NCBI RefSeq assembly: GCF_902859875.1
Contig: NZ_CADIKF010000003.1
Location: 124,001-188,000 of the forward strand
Direction of reading: 5' to 3'
DNA length: 64,000 nucleotides
Source: Paraburkholderia solisilvae
GTDB lineage: Bacteria; Pseudomonadota; Gammaproteobacteria; Burkholderiales; Burkholderiaceae
Under the pieces are notes generated by a model. The model was not told the origin of the DNA. It worked only from the letters and a program-made list of their open reading frames with translations, and searched no databases. Each line of letters opens with the position of its first letter. The stretch's first letter is position 1. Made by a program: the position numbers and the translations under genes. Shown here in pieces: positions 8,891-17,713 of this stretch.

Positions 8891-10276
8891 GTGGCTCCCC
8901 GCAGTGTTCAGGTGAACGACACGTCACACGACGCACCGTCCGCCACTGCGCCGGCATTGCCGGTGCGCTGGCATCGACGCGTGCTCGCCCTTGCGTTTCC
9001 AATCGTCCTCGCCAATCTGACGCAGCCCATTCTCGGCGCAGTCGACACCGCCGTCGCCGGACATCTGGCGAGTGCGTCGTATCTCGGCGGCGTCGCGCTC
9101 GGCGGCCTTGTCTTCAACTTCGTGTTCTGGGGCTTCGGCTTTCTGCGCATGGGCACGACCGGTCTTGTCGCGCAGGCGTTCGGCGCGGGCGACCACGCGG
9201 GCGTGCGCAACAACATCGCGCGTGCGTTGCTGCTCGCGTTTGCGATCGGCGCCGCGGTGCTGGCGGTGCAGACCCCGCTGATCGAATACGCGATCCGCTT
9301 GCTCGGCGGCAGCGCGGAAGTCCAGCAGCATGCGCGCGCGTATTGCCATGCGCGCATCTGGGCCGCGCCGTTCGCGCTGGCGAACTATGTCGTGCTCGGC
9401 TGGCTGCTCGGTACGCAACGCGTGCGCGTTGCGCTCGTCGCGCAGGTGTTCATCAATGCGGTGAATATCGTGGCCGTGCTGCTCTATGTGTACCGCTTCG
9501 ATTGGGGCGTTGCCGGCATCGGCGCGGCCACTGCGAGCGCCGATGCGCTTGGCTTCGTGTTCGGCGCATTCCTGCTATGGGGTTTGCACTCGCGCGGTTT
9601 GCCTGCGCTGACGCGCCGCGTGTTGTTCGATGGCGCGGCGCTCAAGCGGCTCGTCGTGCTCAATCGCGACATCTTCGTGCGGACGCTGTGCCTGCTGGCG
9701 TCGTTCGCATGGTTCACCCATCTGGGCGCGCGACAGGGCGATGCGACGCTCGCCGCGAATGCGCTGCTGCTGAACTTTCAGACCTTCATGGCGTACGGGC
9801 TCGACGGCTTCGCGCATGCGGCCGAAGCACTGGTCGGCGCGGCGCTCGGTGCGCGCGACCGTCATGCGTTGCGCCGCGCGGTGCAGGTCACGCTGCTATG
9901 GTCCGCGCTCGGCGCGCTCGCGTTCTCGCTTCTCTATTGGACCGCGGGCGGGTGGATCATCGCGCAGTTGACCGACCAGCCGGCGGTGCGCGAAGCGGCG
10001 CGAACTTACCTCGGCTGGGCCGCGTTATCGCCGGTGATTTCAGTGTGGGGCTTTCTGCTCGACGGCGTCTTTATCGGGGCGACGCGTACGCGCGAACTGA
10101 TGGTGTCGATGGTGATGTCGCTCGCGGTGTTCGTCGCCGCGTCATGGGCGCTCGCCGGGGCCGGCGGCAACCACGGCTTGTGGGCGGCGCTGCTGATCTT
10201 CATGGGCGCGCGCGGTGTCACGCTCGCGCGCTTTGTCCCGCGCATTGCGCACAGCATCCGGCCGGAGCCGGCCTGA
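8891..10276 (+). CDS. MATE-family efflux transporter (DinF-like)
   Basis: About 461 residues with twelve hydrophobic segments fit the MATE family of cation-coupled drug/metabolite exporters. The first helix has the family's typical look (LALAFPIVLANLTQPILGAV, then DTAVAGHL), and FVRTLCLLASFAWFT in the second half supports the DinF-like branch. I place the start at GTG 8891, 3 nt after the DUF2288 stop and preceded by AGGA in that gene; GTG 8912 is an alternative that would shorten the protein by 7 residues. The substrate is unknown. Confidence 0.87.
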   Translation: MAPRSVQVNDTSHDAPSATAPALPVRWHRRVLALAFPIVLANLTQPILGAVDTAVAGHLASASYLGGVALGGLVFNFVFWGFGFLRMGTTGLVAQAFGAGDHAGVRNNIARALLLAFAIGAAVLAVQTPLIEYAIRLLGGSAEVQQHARAYCHARIWAAPFALANYVVLGWLLGTQRVRVALVAQVFINAVNIVAVLLYVYRFDWGVAGIGAATASADALGFVFGAFLLWGLHSRGLPALTRRVLFDGAALKRLVVLNRDIFVRTLCLLASFAWFTHLGARQGDATLAANALLLNFQTFMAYGLDGFAHAAEALVGAALGARDRHALRRAVQVTLLWSALGALAFSLLYWTAGGWIIAQLTDQPAVREAARTYLGWAALSPVISVWGFLLDGVFIGATRTRELMVSMVMSLAVFVAASWALAGAGGNHGLWAALLIFMGARGVTLARFVPRIAHSIRPEPA

Positions 10277-10326
10277 ACGCTGCGCGCGGTTCGGTGCGTC
10301 GCAAGCGATGCGCGAGGTCTTGCCGC

Positions 10327-10497
10327 CTATTGCGCCGCCGCATCCGGTGCGTCGATGATTTGCGGCGGCCGGGTATCGGTGGGCACGCCGTGATAGTCCG
10401 GCGGATCTTGCGGCGGCGTCCGATGATGCAAGGTCGTGTCATCGGCACAGCCCGCGAGGGCTGAGAGCGTCAAGGCAAGCAGGAAAGTGCGCGTCAT
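10327..10497 (-). CDS. 56-residue proline-rich lipoprotein
   Basis: A short minus-strand frame starts at ATG 10495-10497 and stops with TAG at 10327. It encodes a signal peptide MTRTFLLALTLSALAGC with a perfect lipobox, followed by a short proline- and aspartate-rich tail (TPPQDPPDYHG, DTRPPQIIDAPDAAAQ). It lies convergent to the MATE gene, 50 nt from that gene's stop. The ribosome site is weak. The signal sequence and high third-position GC are the reasons for calling it. Confidence 0.62.
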   Translation of the reverse strand: MTRTFLLALTLSALAGCADDTTLHHRTPPQDPPDYHGVPTDTRPPQIIDAPDAAAQ

Positions 10498-10670
10498 AAA
10501 TAGGCGGAAATCCGTTTGGAAACGTGTGGGGCTTTAGAGTCTACCCGCAAAGCGCCACGCGCGATGACCTGCTGCGCACACCGAAACCCGGCGCGCCCGG
10601 CGCCTGGCTGGTCGTGTGCCGGGCGGTGACCTACTATGTAGAGATGGCCACGATGTCCTGGGAGGCTGCC

Positions 10671-10844
10671 ATGGATGCCGAAACAATCGCCGGCTTGATG
10701 GGTCTTGGAGTGGGCTTGCTGGTGCTGGTTGCGCTGTCGATTTTCGAATCGAGAAGCTACCGGCGCGAGCACGACGGGGAAGGCATGGTGCATCACTGGT
10801 TAGCCGCGCACCCTATGCGTCAGTGGATGCGACGCAAGCATTGA
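10671..10844 (+). CDS. 57-residue single-pass membrane protein
   Basis: The ATG at 10671 follows GGGAGG at 5 nt spacing and opens a 57-residue protein. It has one transmembrane helix (IAGLMGLGVGLLVLVALSIF) and a basic cytoplasmic tail, MVHHWLAAHPMRQWMRRKH. An upstream extension of the frame is less well supported than this ribosome site. The function is unknown; a repeat-rich non-coding stretch follows. Confidence 0.65.
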   Translation: MDAETIAGLMGLGVGLLVLVALSIFESRSYRREHDGEGMVHHWLAAHPMRQWMRRKH

Positions 10845-11404
10845 GCGTTGCTGCGGTTGTGGCTTGAGCGGTTGTGGTTTGAGCGGCTGTGTCTCGAGCG
10901 GTTGTCGAGCCGCTTTTGAGCATCTGCTATTTCTGCTGCAAGCTTCTCACGCGTTTGCCGCGTTCCGCTCGCGATTGCGCGCGGAACGCGGCTAAACGTG
11001 TTTGCACGCGCCGAGCCTGGCGTTGCCCTGGCGTCGGTAGTGGACTCCACACGCTGTGCGTTTGTCCGCTGAGCGTTCGTCGTGCATTCGTCCGCTGTGC
11101 ATTCGTCCGATACGCGTGTGCCGGGTGCGTGACTGCCCCGCGTATGCCCTGCGATTCTTGATGCGGCGCGTCATGCACGCGCATCGCGCCCTTCGCGTCC
11201 CACCTGCCCTCACGCCTCATCAGGCACATGCCTTGCTGAAAGGGCATTGTCATGGGACAGCGCGGCAGATCGCCCACCACCACGTTGTCCCAACGATGTC
11301 TGACCGCCCATACGCGGACGCAGGATCTGCCTGCGCCCGCGCCATCCGGCGATCCGTCGCAGCATCTCGTGGGCCGGCCGTAGGCCACATAACGGAGAGA
11401 CAAC
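10845..11404. repeat. 560-nt intergenic stretch with degenerate 15-nt repeats and a hairpin
   Basis: Three imperfect copies of a TTGAGCGGTTGTGG-like 15-mer lie at about 10863-10907. The last contributes to a weak terminator-like stem (GCGGCT/AGCCGC, 10883-10913) followed by T4. A 12-bp perfect stem GCCGCGTTCCGC/GCGGAACGCGGC spans 10957-10992. A second group of about four GTGCATTCGTCCGCT-like 15-mers lies at 11056-11111. I see no protein gene. Confidence 0.6.
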
Positions 11405-11563
11405 ATGACCCTCGGAACCATTCTGCTGATCGTGCTGATCCTGTTGCTGATTGGCGCCGTCCCCGCCTGGCCGTACAGCCGCGGCTGGGGTTACCAACCG
11501 ACCGGTATCGTCGGTGTCGTATTGATCGTCGTGATCGTGCTGTTGCTGATGGGGACCATATAG
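11405..11563 (+). CDS. DUF3309 family small membrane protein
   Basis: This 52-residue protein has two hydrophobic segments (TLGTILLIVLILLLIGAVPA and GIVGVVLIVVIVLLLMG) joined by the diagnostic polar loop WPYSRGWGYQPT of DUF3309. GGAGAGACAAC precedes the ATG at 11405. These proteins are widespread and very short in proteobacteria; their role is unknown. It sits alone between a repeat-rich intergenic region and the tRNA-Pro promoter. Confidence 0.9.
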   Translation: MTLGTILLIVLILLLIGAVPAWPYSRGWGYQPTGIVGVVLIVVIVLLLMGTI

Positions 11564-11630
11564 CGCGTGTTGCGCACGTAGCCTCGCCGCGTGCGCGGTT
11601 GCGTGCGTACGATGCAAACCCCACGCGAGA

Positions 11631-11660
11631 TTGACTGTCGGAGCGAAAGCCAGGTACAAT
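11631..11660 (+). promoter_or_regulatory. Promoter of tRNA-Pro
   Basis: TTGACT (11631-11636) and TACAAT (11655-11660) are 18 nt apart. The tRNA begins 12 nt after the -10 box. Confidence 0.75.
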
Positions 11661-11671
11661 GTTTGGCTCGT

Positions 11672-11748
11672 CGGAGCGTAGCGCAGCCTGGTAGCGCATC
11701 TGATTTGGGATCAGAGGGTCGAAGGTTCGAATCCTTTCGCTCCGACCA
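11672..11748 (+). tRNA. tRNA-Pro (anticodon TGG)
   Basis: The acceptor stem CGGAGCG pairs with CGCTCCG. The anticodon stem TCTGA/TCAGA holds loop TTTGGGA with anticodon TGG. The T loop is TTCGAAT. Discriminator A and encoded CCA follow. Confidence 0.96.
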
Positions 11749-11780
11749 ACGGAATCAATAGAATCAGTAGGACGGAATCA

Positions 11781-11815
11781 ATGGGTTTAGCGCGAGCTAA
11801 ACCCATTTTCTTTTC
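11781..11815 (+). terminator. Terminator after tRNA-Pro
   Basis: A perfect 11-bp stem ATGGGTTTAGC/GCTAAACCCAT with a GCGA loop is followed by TTTCTTTTC. Confidence 0.85.
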
Positions 11816-12018
11816 TGGCGCCGCGGTTTTTCACGCAGTTGCACGCAGATACTCGTCGTCGCGCATTCACGTTCCGTATCTTCCGTCTCCTGCCGCACTC
11901 CGGCCTTCCGGCTTGTGTCCGGTCGAGGCGCCCTCCCGCCTCCGGCACGCTTGCCGCCGGGCATCTCGCATGCGACATTGGCTGTCGACCAGTTGGTCGA
12001 AGCTCACGGAGACATGCG

Positions 12019-12492
12019 ATGAACCTGATTCTCTGGCGTCACGCCGAAGCCGAAGATACCGCATCGAGCGATCTTGCCCGCCAGCTCACCTCACGCGGCC
12101 GCAAGCAGGCGCAGGCCGGCGCGAAGTGGCTGCGCGCCCGCCTCGACGACCATGTGACGATCCTCGTCAGCCCGGCGGCGCGCACCGTGCAAACCGTCGA
12201 AGCGCTGACCGACCAGTACCGCGTCGTGCGCGAGATCGCGCCGGACGCGAGCGCGTCCGACGTGCTTGGCGCGGCCGGCTGGCCGGACGGTATCGCGCCG
12301 ACCGTGGTCGTGGTCGGACATCAGCCGACGCTCGGCCACGTCGCCGCCCGGCTGATTGCGAAAAGCGGCGATAGCTGGTCGATCAGGAAAGGCGGCATCT
12401 GGTGGATCGAGAGCCGCGCGCGCAGCGCGGACAGCGACCCGGCACTGCGCGAAGCGGTGCTGAAAGCCGCCATCAGCCCCGATCTGATCTGA
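12019..12492 (+). CDS. sixA: Phosphohistidine phosphatase SixA
   Basis: This 157-residue histidine-phosphatase-superfamily protein has the catalytic WRHAEAED near its N-terminus and the second conserved histidine in VVVGHQPTLGHVA. SixA removes phosphate from phosphohistidine, in E. coli from the nitrogen PTS protein NPr. The ATG at 12019 gives the normal family length and N-terminus MNLILWRHAEAED; upstream open sequence lacks coding support. It precedes the OlsB-like gene by 138 nt, which contain a candidate Pho box. Confidence 0.9.
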   Translation: MNLILWRHAEAEDTASSDLARQLTSRGRKQAQAGAKWLRARLDDHVTILVSPAARTVQTVEALTDQYRVVREIAPDASASDVLGAAGWPDGIAPTVVVVGHQPTLGHVAARLIAKSGDSWSIRKGGIWWIESRARSADSDPALREAVLKAAISPDLI

Positions 12493-12530
12493 GCAGAACC
12501 CTACGAACAGGAGCGCGTCCACCTTACGCG

Positions 12531-12548
12531 AAGTCATCGAATCGTCAT
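12531..12548 (+). promoter_or_regulatory. Candidate Pho box upstream of the OlsB-like gene
   Basis: Two half-sites, AAGTCAT and TCGTCAT, are separated by CGAA, so the GTCAT cores repeat at exactly the 11-nt period of PhoB boxes (consensus CTGTCAT-N4-CTGTCAT). Each half-site matches 5 of 7. No good -10 follows at the expected 10-nt distance. Confidence 0.42.
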
Positions 12549-12630
12549 GGCAACGCCACGTAAACGTCACTGACCGTTACTACATTGGCGACAAAGCGGA
12601 ATCCTCACCTTTGCCACCAGGAACGCCACA

Positions 12631-13449
12631 ATGCGAGAACTGCCGACGCCTACTCTGCCCTTCGCTTCGATCCCGCTTCAGCCGCGCCGCCGTCTCCCAC
12701 GCGCCGAGGAAACGGTCACCCCGCAACACCGCCTGCAAGTGACGTGGGTGCGCTCCGACGAGGAACTCCGCGAAGCGCAGCATCTGCGTTACCGCGTGTT
12801 CGCCGACGAAATGGGCGCTCACCTGACGGGCCCCGCCGGCCTCGACGTCGACGCGTTCGACGCGTATTGCGATCATCTGATCGTGCGCGATCTCGACACG
12901 CTGCAGGTGGTCGGCACGTATCGCGTGCTGCCGCCGCACCAGGCGGCGCGTATCGGCCGTCTCTATGCGGAAGGCGAGTTCGACCTGTCGCGCCTCACGC
13001 ACCTGCGCTCGAAGCTGGTGGAAGTGGGCCGCTCGTGCGTGCACGCCGACTACCGCAGCGGCTCGGTGATCATGTCGCTGTGGGCCGGCCTCGGCTCGTA
13101 TATGCAGCACAACGGTTACGAAACGATGCTCGGTTGCGCGAGCGTGTCGATGGCCGACGGTGGCCACTACGCGGCGAACCTGTACCAGTCGCTGCGCGAC
13201 AGCGAACTCACGGCGCCCGAATACCGCGCCTTCCCGCATACGCCGCTGCCGTTCGACGATCTGCAGACCGGCGCGAAGGTCGCGCCGCCGCCGCTGATCA
13301 AGGGTTATCTGCGTCTCGGTGCGAAGATCTGCGGTGCGCCCGCATGGGATCCGGACTTCAACGCCGCCGATTTCCTGACGCTGTTCCGCCTGTCGGAAAT
13401 CAACGAACGCTACGCGCGCCACTTCCTCGGCGACGCGCTGCCGCGCTGA
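12631..13449 (+). CDS. GNAT-fold N-acyltransferase, ornithine N-alpha-acyltransferase (OlsB) type
   Basis: This 272-residue protein belongs to the acyl-homoserine-lactone-synthase / OlsB branch of the GNAT fold. Segments LREAQHLRYRVFADEMGAHL, CDHLIVRD, VVGTYRVLPPHQA, LVEVGRSCVHADYR and MLGCASVSM match the family. OlsB transfers a 3-hydroxyacyl group from ACP to ornithine, the first step to ornithine lipids. No olsA acyltransferase is adjacent. Its place beside the phosphate genes and behind a candidate Pho box fits the known phosphate-limitation role of ornithine lipids in some bacteria, but regulation here is inferred. A 20-bp terminator follows. Confidence 0.78.
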   Translation: MRELPTPTLPFASIPLQPRRRLPRAEETVTPQHRLQVTWVRSDEELREAQHLRYRVFADEMGAHLTGPAGLDVDAFDAYCDHLIVRDLDTLQVVGTYRVLPPHQAARIGRLYAEGEFDLSRLTHLRSKLVEVGRSCVHADYRSGSVIMSLWAGLGSYMQHNGYETMLGCASVSMADGGHYAANLYQSLRDSELTAPEYRAFPHTPLPFDDLQTGAKVAPPPLIKGYLRLGAKICGAPAWDPDFNAADFLTLFRLSEINERYARHFLGDALPR

Positions 13450-13462
13450 TCGATGCCGATGC

Positions 13463-13496
13463 GCGCCACGTGTCGCATATTCGCGACACGTGGCGC
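13463..13496. repeat. 14-bp perfect hairpin after the OlsB-like gene
   Basis: GCGCCACGTGTCGC (13463-13476) and its exact complement (13483-13496) flank ATATTC. No T-run follows. Part of it recurs almost exactly upstream of ppk at about 15365-15382. Confidence 0.7.
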
Positions 13497-13557
13497 TGAC
13501 GCCGCTCAGGTTGCGTAGTAGGTTGCGTGCCTCGCTTCGGTCGATCGGGCATCGGTC

Positions 13558-13607
13558 ACAAACAGAACAGCCCGGCAGAATCACTTTTGCCGGGCTGTTC
13601 TGTTTGT
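13558..13607. terminator. Strong terminator between the OlsB-like gene and ppx
   Basis: A 20-bp perfect stem (13558-13577 with 13588-13607; core CAGCCCGGCA/TGCCGGGCTG) has a 10-nt loop and T-rich flanks on both strands. It can serve the two converging genes. Confidence 0.85.
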
Positions 13608-13698
13608 CGTGCCGCTCATCGAGCGGAGTCGCACTACGTGGCCTGCGATACGTACCGCGGCGACGCCCGCACAATCACGCACGATCACGCGCAATCAG

Positions 13699-15210
13699 TT
13701 AGTCATCCGTATAGACCACCCGATACGGTGTGCGGATCTTCTCCCACTCCGCCGCTTCCTGGCTCAGGCTGTAATCGGTCAGCGGATTGTTCGCGACCCA
13801 CGCGTTCGGCAAACGCACCTCGTACCCGCCGTTCGCCTGACCGACGTTGATCTCCGGCAGCCCGACGTCGGCGCGCCGCCGGCACAGCAGCGCGGCAAGG
13901 CGCAGGCAGAACAGCAGCGGCCATTCGACGTCGCGCGTCTGCGCCAGCTTGCCGAGCTTGCCCGCGTGGCCCAGCACGAGCGCCGCGACGCGCGCCTGGT
14001 CGGTGCGCGAAAAACCCGGCATGTCCGCATTGCTCGCGATATACGCGGAATGCTTGTGATACGCGCTATGCGAGATCGACAGCCCGATTTCATGGAGCGC
14101 AGCCGCCCAGCCGAGGAACATCCGGTTCTCCTCACGGCGTTCCGCGTCCGGCTCGTCGAGCTGATCGTAGAAGCGCACCGCGAGTTCGCCGATGCGCCCG
14201 GCCTGCGCGCGATCGATGCCGTAGCGCCGCATGAATCCTTCGACCGTGATCGTGCGCATGTCCTGATGCTGCGAACGGCCGAGCAGGTCGTACAGCACAC
14301 CGAGGCGCAGCGCGCCGTCGGTGGTGTCCACATACTGGACATCGAGTTCTTCGAACACCGCCAGCATGATCGACAGGCCGCCGGCCAGCACGGGAATGCG
14401 ATCGGGCTTCAGCGCGATCAGCTTCAGCCGGTTCACGTTTTCCGCCTTGATCAGCGCGCGTTTCAACCGCTCGAGGCCGCCGCGCGAAATGCCGTGCGTG
14501 ATGCCCGCATCGTTGAAGCCGTTCGCTTCGACCAGTTCCGCCAGCGCGCGCGCAGTGCCCGATGACCCGATCGCCTGTTCCCAACCGGTCTTTTTATAGT
14601 CTGCGGAGAGTATCTGGATTTCACGCGACGCGGCGAGCTCAGCCTGGCGCATCGTGTACTCGTCGACATTGCCGGCCGGAAAAAACGTGCGGCTGTGGCT
14701 CACGCAGCCGATGTAGAGGCTTTCCATCTTGATCGGCGTGTAGTGCGAGCCGATGATGAATTCCGTCGAGCCGCCGCCGATATCGACTACCAGCCGCTTG
14801 CCCGCGCTCGCCGGCACCGAGTGCGCGGCACCCGCATAAATCAGCCGCGCTTCCTCGCGGCCCGCGATCACTTCAATCGGAAACCCGAGCGCCGCTTCCG
14901 CCTCGGCGAGAAATTCGGGCGCATTTTTCGCTACCCGTAGCGTATTGGTTGCGACGGCCCGCACATGGTCCGGATGAAAATCGCGCAACCGTTCGCCAAA
15001 GCGCCGCAGCGCGTCCCAACCGCGCACCTGCGACGCGCGGTCGAGCATCTTGTCGCGCGACAGCCCGGCGGCAAGCCGCACCGGTTCGCGCAACGCATCG
15101 ACCTGGTAGATCTGGCTGCCCGCGTCGGTTTCCTCGACGCGCCCCACGATAAGACGAAAACTGTTCGAGCCGAGATCGACCGAGGCGAGCAATGGCGGAT
15201 TATTGGCCAT
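13699..15210 (-). CDS. ppx: Exopolyphosphatase
   Basis: A Ppx/GppA phosphatase of 503 residues. The actin-like phosphate-binding motifs SVDLGSNSFRLIVG and VVDIGGGSTEF are visible, and a C-terminal HD-type helical domain follows (FLGWAAALHEIGLSISHSAY). It releases phosphate from the ends of polyphosphate. I choose ATG 15208-15210 (MANNPPLLASVDLGSNS) because the family motif starts a few residues later; starts at 15288 and further upstream are open but unlikely. It is divergent from ppk, the polymerising enzyme, as is common in this group. Confidence 0.93.
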   Translation of the reverse strand: MANNPPLLASVDLGSNSFRLIVGRVEETDAGSQIYQVDALREPVRLAAGLSRDKMLDRASQVRGWDALRRFGERLRDFHPDHVRAVATNTLRVAKNAPEFLAEAEAALGFPIEVIAGREEARLIYAGAAHSVPASAGKRLVVDIGGGSTEFIIGSHYTPIKMESLYIGCVSHSRTFFPAGNVDEYTMRQAELAASREIQILSADYKKTGWEQAIGSSGTARALAELVEANGFNDAGITHGISRGGLERLKRALIKAENVNRLKLIALKPDRIPVLAGGLSIMLAVFEELDVQYVDTTDGALRLGVLYDLLGRSQHQDMRTITVEGFMRRYGIDRAQAGRIGELAVRFYDQLDEPDAERREENRMFLGWAAALHEIGLSISHSAYHKHSAYIASNADMPGFSRTDQARVAALVLGHAGKLGKLAQTRDVEWPLLFCLRLAALLCRRRADVGLPEINVGQANGGYEVRLPNAWVANNPLTDYSLSQEAAEWEKIRTPYRVVYTDD

Positions 15211-15505
15211 CGATTGTGAGGACTCCGTGCGCGCGGACAAGACGCTCTGGCCAGCGCTCGCCCTGTTCAAAGGCGCCATTTTAAGCATACTGGAACCCAC
15301 GATGTCACCTCGGTCGTGTAACCTGCATGGACGCACCCGGTATATGTTCACGTATACCTTGCGTCATATTTGCGACACGTGGGTCACGAATTGGCCAATT
15401 ACGCGATAAAATTCGTGGCAAATGTGAATGTCACAAAAATACCATCAATCTGTGAGAATTTCCGAGCGTCCTTTCGAATCCTATTGCGCATCATCGCCGC
15501 TGCCG

Positions 15506-17569
15506 ATGTCCATCCGCTACCCTCTTCTGAATCGCGAGCTGGGCATTCTGGGTTTCAACGAGCGCGTGCTCGCGCAAGCCTCCGATCCCGCCGTACCGCT
15601 GCTCGAACGTCTGCGCTTCATCTGCATCACCAGCAGCAATCTCGACGAGTTCTTTGAAATCCGCATGGCCGGATTGCAGGAACAGATGCGCGACAACCCG
15701 GGCGCGCTGTCGCCCGACGGCATGTCGCTGCAGCACGTGTATGACCTCGTTGCCGAACGCGCGCAAAGGCTCGTGCACCGTCAGTATGCGATGTTGCATG
15801 AAACGGTGCTGCCCGCGCTCGAAGACGAAGGCATTTATTTTCACGGCACCGAAGCATGGAGCGAAGAGCAGACCGCGTGGGCACGCAACTACTTCTTCGA
15901 CGAACTGCTGCCGGTGCTCACGCCGATCGGCCTCGATCCCGCGCACCCTTTTCCGCGTGTGCTGAACAAGAGCCTGAACTTCGTCGTCGAGCTCGAAGGG
16001 AAGGATGCGTTCGGCCGCCAGGCGGTGATGGGCATCGTGCAGGCGCCGCGCGCGCTGCCACGGCTCGTGCGCATGCCGCAGGAACTGTCCGGCTATCCGC
16101 ACGGGTTCGTGCTGCTGAGCTCGCTGATGCAGCACTTCGTCAACGAGCTGTTCCCGAACCTCATGGTGCGCAGCTGTAATCAGTTTCGCATCACGCGCAA
16201 TAGCGAGCTGTTCGTCGACGAAGACGAAATCACCAATCTGCGGGTCGCGCTGCAGGGCGAATTGCCCGCGCGCCATCTCGGCAACGCGGTACGGCTCGAG
16301 GTGTCGGCCGATACGCCCGCGCATCTGGTGCAGCGCCTGCTCGACGAAAGCAGCCTGTCGGCGAAAGACTGCTATCGCGTCGATGGCCCGGTGAATCTGG
16401 TGCGGCTGATGCAACTGCCCGAGATGGTCGACCGGCCGGACCTCAAATTCGTCCCGCATATTCCGGCTACGCCCGCGCAAGTCGCGACGAGCCCGAATCT
16501 GTTCGACGTGATCGATCAGGGCGACGTGCTGCTGCATCACCCGTACGAAAGCTTCCAGCCGGTGCTCGAACTGCTGCTGCAGGCGGCGAAGGACCCGAAC
16601 GTCGTCGCGATCAAGCAGACCATCTATCGCACCGGCACGGATTCGCCGCTGATGGACGCGCTGATGCAGGCCGCGCGCAACGGCAAGGAAGTGACCGTGG
16701 TCGTCGAACTGCTCGCGCGCTTCGACGAGGAAACCAACATCAACTGGGCCGCGCAGCTCGAAGCGGTCGGCGCGCACGTCGTGTACGGCGTGGTCGGCCA
16801 CAAGTGCCACGCGAAGATGATGCTGATCGTGCGGCGCGTGTCCGAAGCCGGCAAGTCGATGTTGAAACGCTACGTGCATCTGGGCACCGGCAACTACCAT
16901 CCGCGCACCGCGCGTCTTTACAGCGACTTCGGCCTGATGACCGCCGACCAGCAGATCTGCGAAGACGTGCATCACGTGTTCCAGCAGCTGACCGGCATCG
17001 GTGGCGAACTCTCGTTGCACGAGCTGTGGCAGTCTCCGTTCACGCTGCACCCGCGTCTGGTCGACGCGATTCGCGCCGAAGCCGAACATGCGCGTGCCGG
17101 CAAGCGCGCGCGCATTGTCGCGAAGATGAACGCGCTGCTCGAACCGACCGTGATCACCGAGCTCTATGAAGCGTCGCAAGCGGGGGTAAAGATCGATCTG
17201 ATCGTGCGTGGCGTCTGCGCACTGCAACCCGGTGTGCCCGGGCTCTCCGAAAACATTACGGTGCGCTCGATCGTCGGACGCTTCCTTGAGCACCACCGCA
17301 TCTTCTACTTCCACGATGACGGCAACGAGCAGGTGTATCTGTCGAGTGCCGACTGGATGGACCGCAATTTCTTCCGCCGCGTCGAAGTCGCGTTCCCGAT
17401 CAGGGACCGGCGTCTGAAGCGGCGCGTGATTGCAGAGGGATTGTCCGCTTTCCTCGGCGATAACCAGTCCGCGTGGCTGATGCAAAGCGACGGCCACTAT
17501 CGCCGGCGCCGGCCGGGCAAGTCGTCGCGCAACGCGCAGATGAGTCTGCTGACAAAGTTCTGTTCGTGA
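15506..17569 (+). CDS. ppk: Polyphosphate kinase 1
   Basis: A 687-residue PPK1 that reversibly makes inorganic polyphosphate from ATP. The N-terminal domain begins YPLLNRELGILGFNERVL and SSNLDEFFEIRMAG. The catalytic phospholipase-D-like core has IKQTIYRTGTDSPL, HAKMMLIVRR and the conserved HLGTGNYHPRTARLYSDFGL segment. The C-terminal part has HHRIFYFHDDGNEQVYLSSA. I choose ATG 15506 from the family N-terminus; an in-frame ATG at 15428 would add 26 atypical residues. A bidirectional terminator follows and phoR converges on it. Confidence 0.95.
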   Translation: MSIRYPLLNRELGILGFNERVLAQASDPAVPLLERLRFICITSSNLDEFFEIRMAGLQEQMRDNPGALSPDGMSLQHVYDLVAERAQRLVHRQYAMLHETVLPALEDEGIYFHGTEAWSEEQTAWARNYFFDELLPVLTPIGLDPAHPFPRVLNKSLNFVVELEGKDAFGRQAVMGIVQAPRALPRLVRMPQELSGYPHGFVLLSSLMQHFVNELFPNLMVRSCNQFRITRNSELFVDEDEITNLRVALQGELPARHLGNAVRLEVSADTPAHLVQRLLDESSLSAKDCYRVDGPVNLVRLMQLPEMVDRPDLKFVPHIPATPAQVATSPNLFDVIDQGDVLLHHPYESFQPVLELLLQAAKDPNVVAIKQTIYRTGTDSPLMDALMQAARNGKEVTVVVELLARFDEETNINWAAQLEAVGAHVVYGVVGHKCHAKMMLIVRRVSEAGKSMLKRYVHLGTGNYHPRTARLYSDFGLMTADQQICEDVHHVFQQLTGIGGELSLHELWQSPFTLHPRLVDAIRAEAEHARAGKRARIVAKMNALLEPTVITELYEASQAGVKIDLIVRGVCALQPGVPGLSENITVRSIVGRFLEHHRIFYFHDDGNEQVYLSSADWMDRNFFRRVEVAFPIRDRRLKRRVIAEGLSAFLGDNQSAWLMQSDGHYRRRRPGKSSRNAQMSLLTKFCS

Positions 17570-17648
17570 TGTGATGGGTTGCCGGCGCGGTTGTTTATTC
17601 AACCGCGCTTGAGCTTGAACTTGCGCCTGTGCTTGTCGGTGCAAGAAC

Positions 17649-17684
17649 AAAGCCCGCGTGTGTCGAACCACAGCGGGCTTTTTT
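17649..17684. terminator. Terminator between ppk and phoR
   Basis: AAAGCCCGC (17649-17657) pairs with GCGGGCTTT (17673-17681), followed by T6 in the plus direction. It sits between converging genes and may serve both. Confidence 0.8.
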
Positions 17685-17713
17685 CATCGAAGAATCGCGG
17701 GCGGGACCCGGGC

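Noticed and set aside
15491..17671. A 726-codon minus-strand open frame opposite ppk
   Set aside because: It covers ppk almost exactly in antisense; the ppk motifs are unambiguous and the antisense product has no family features.
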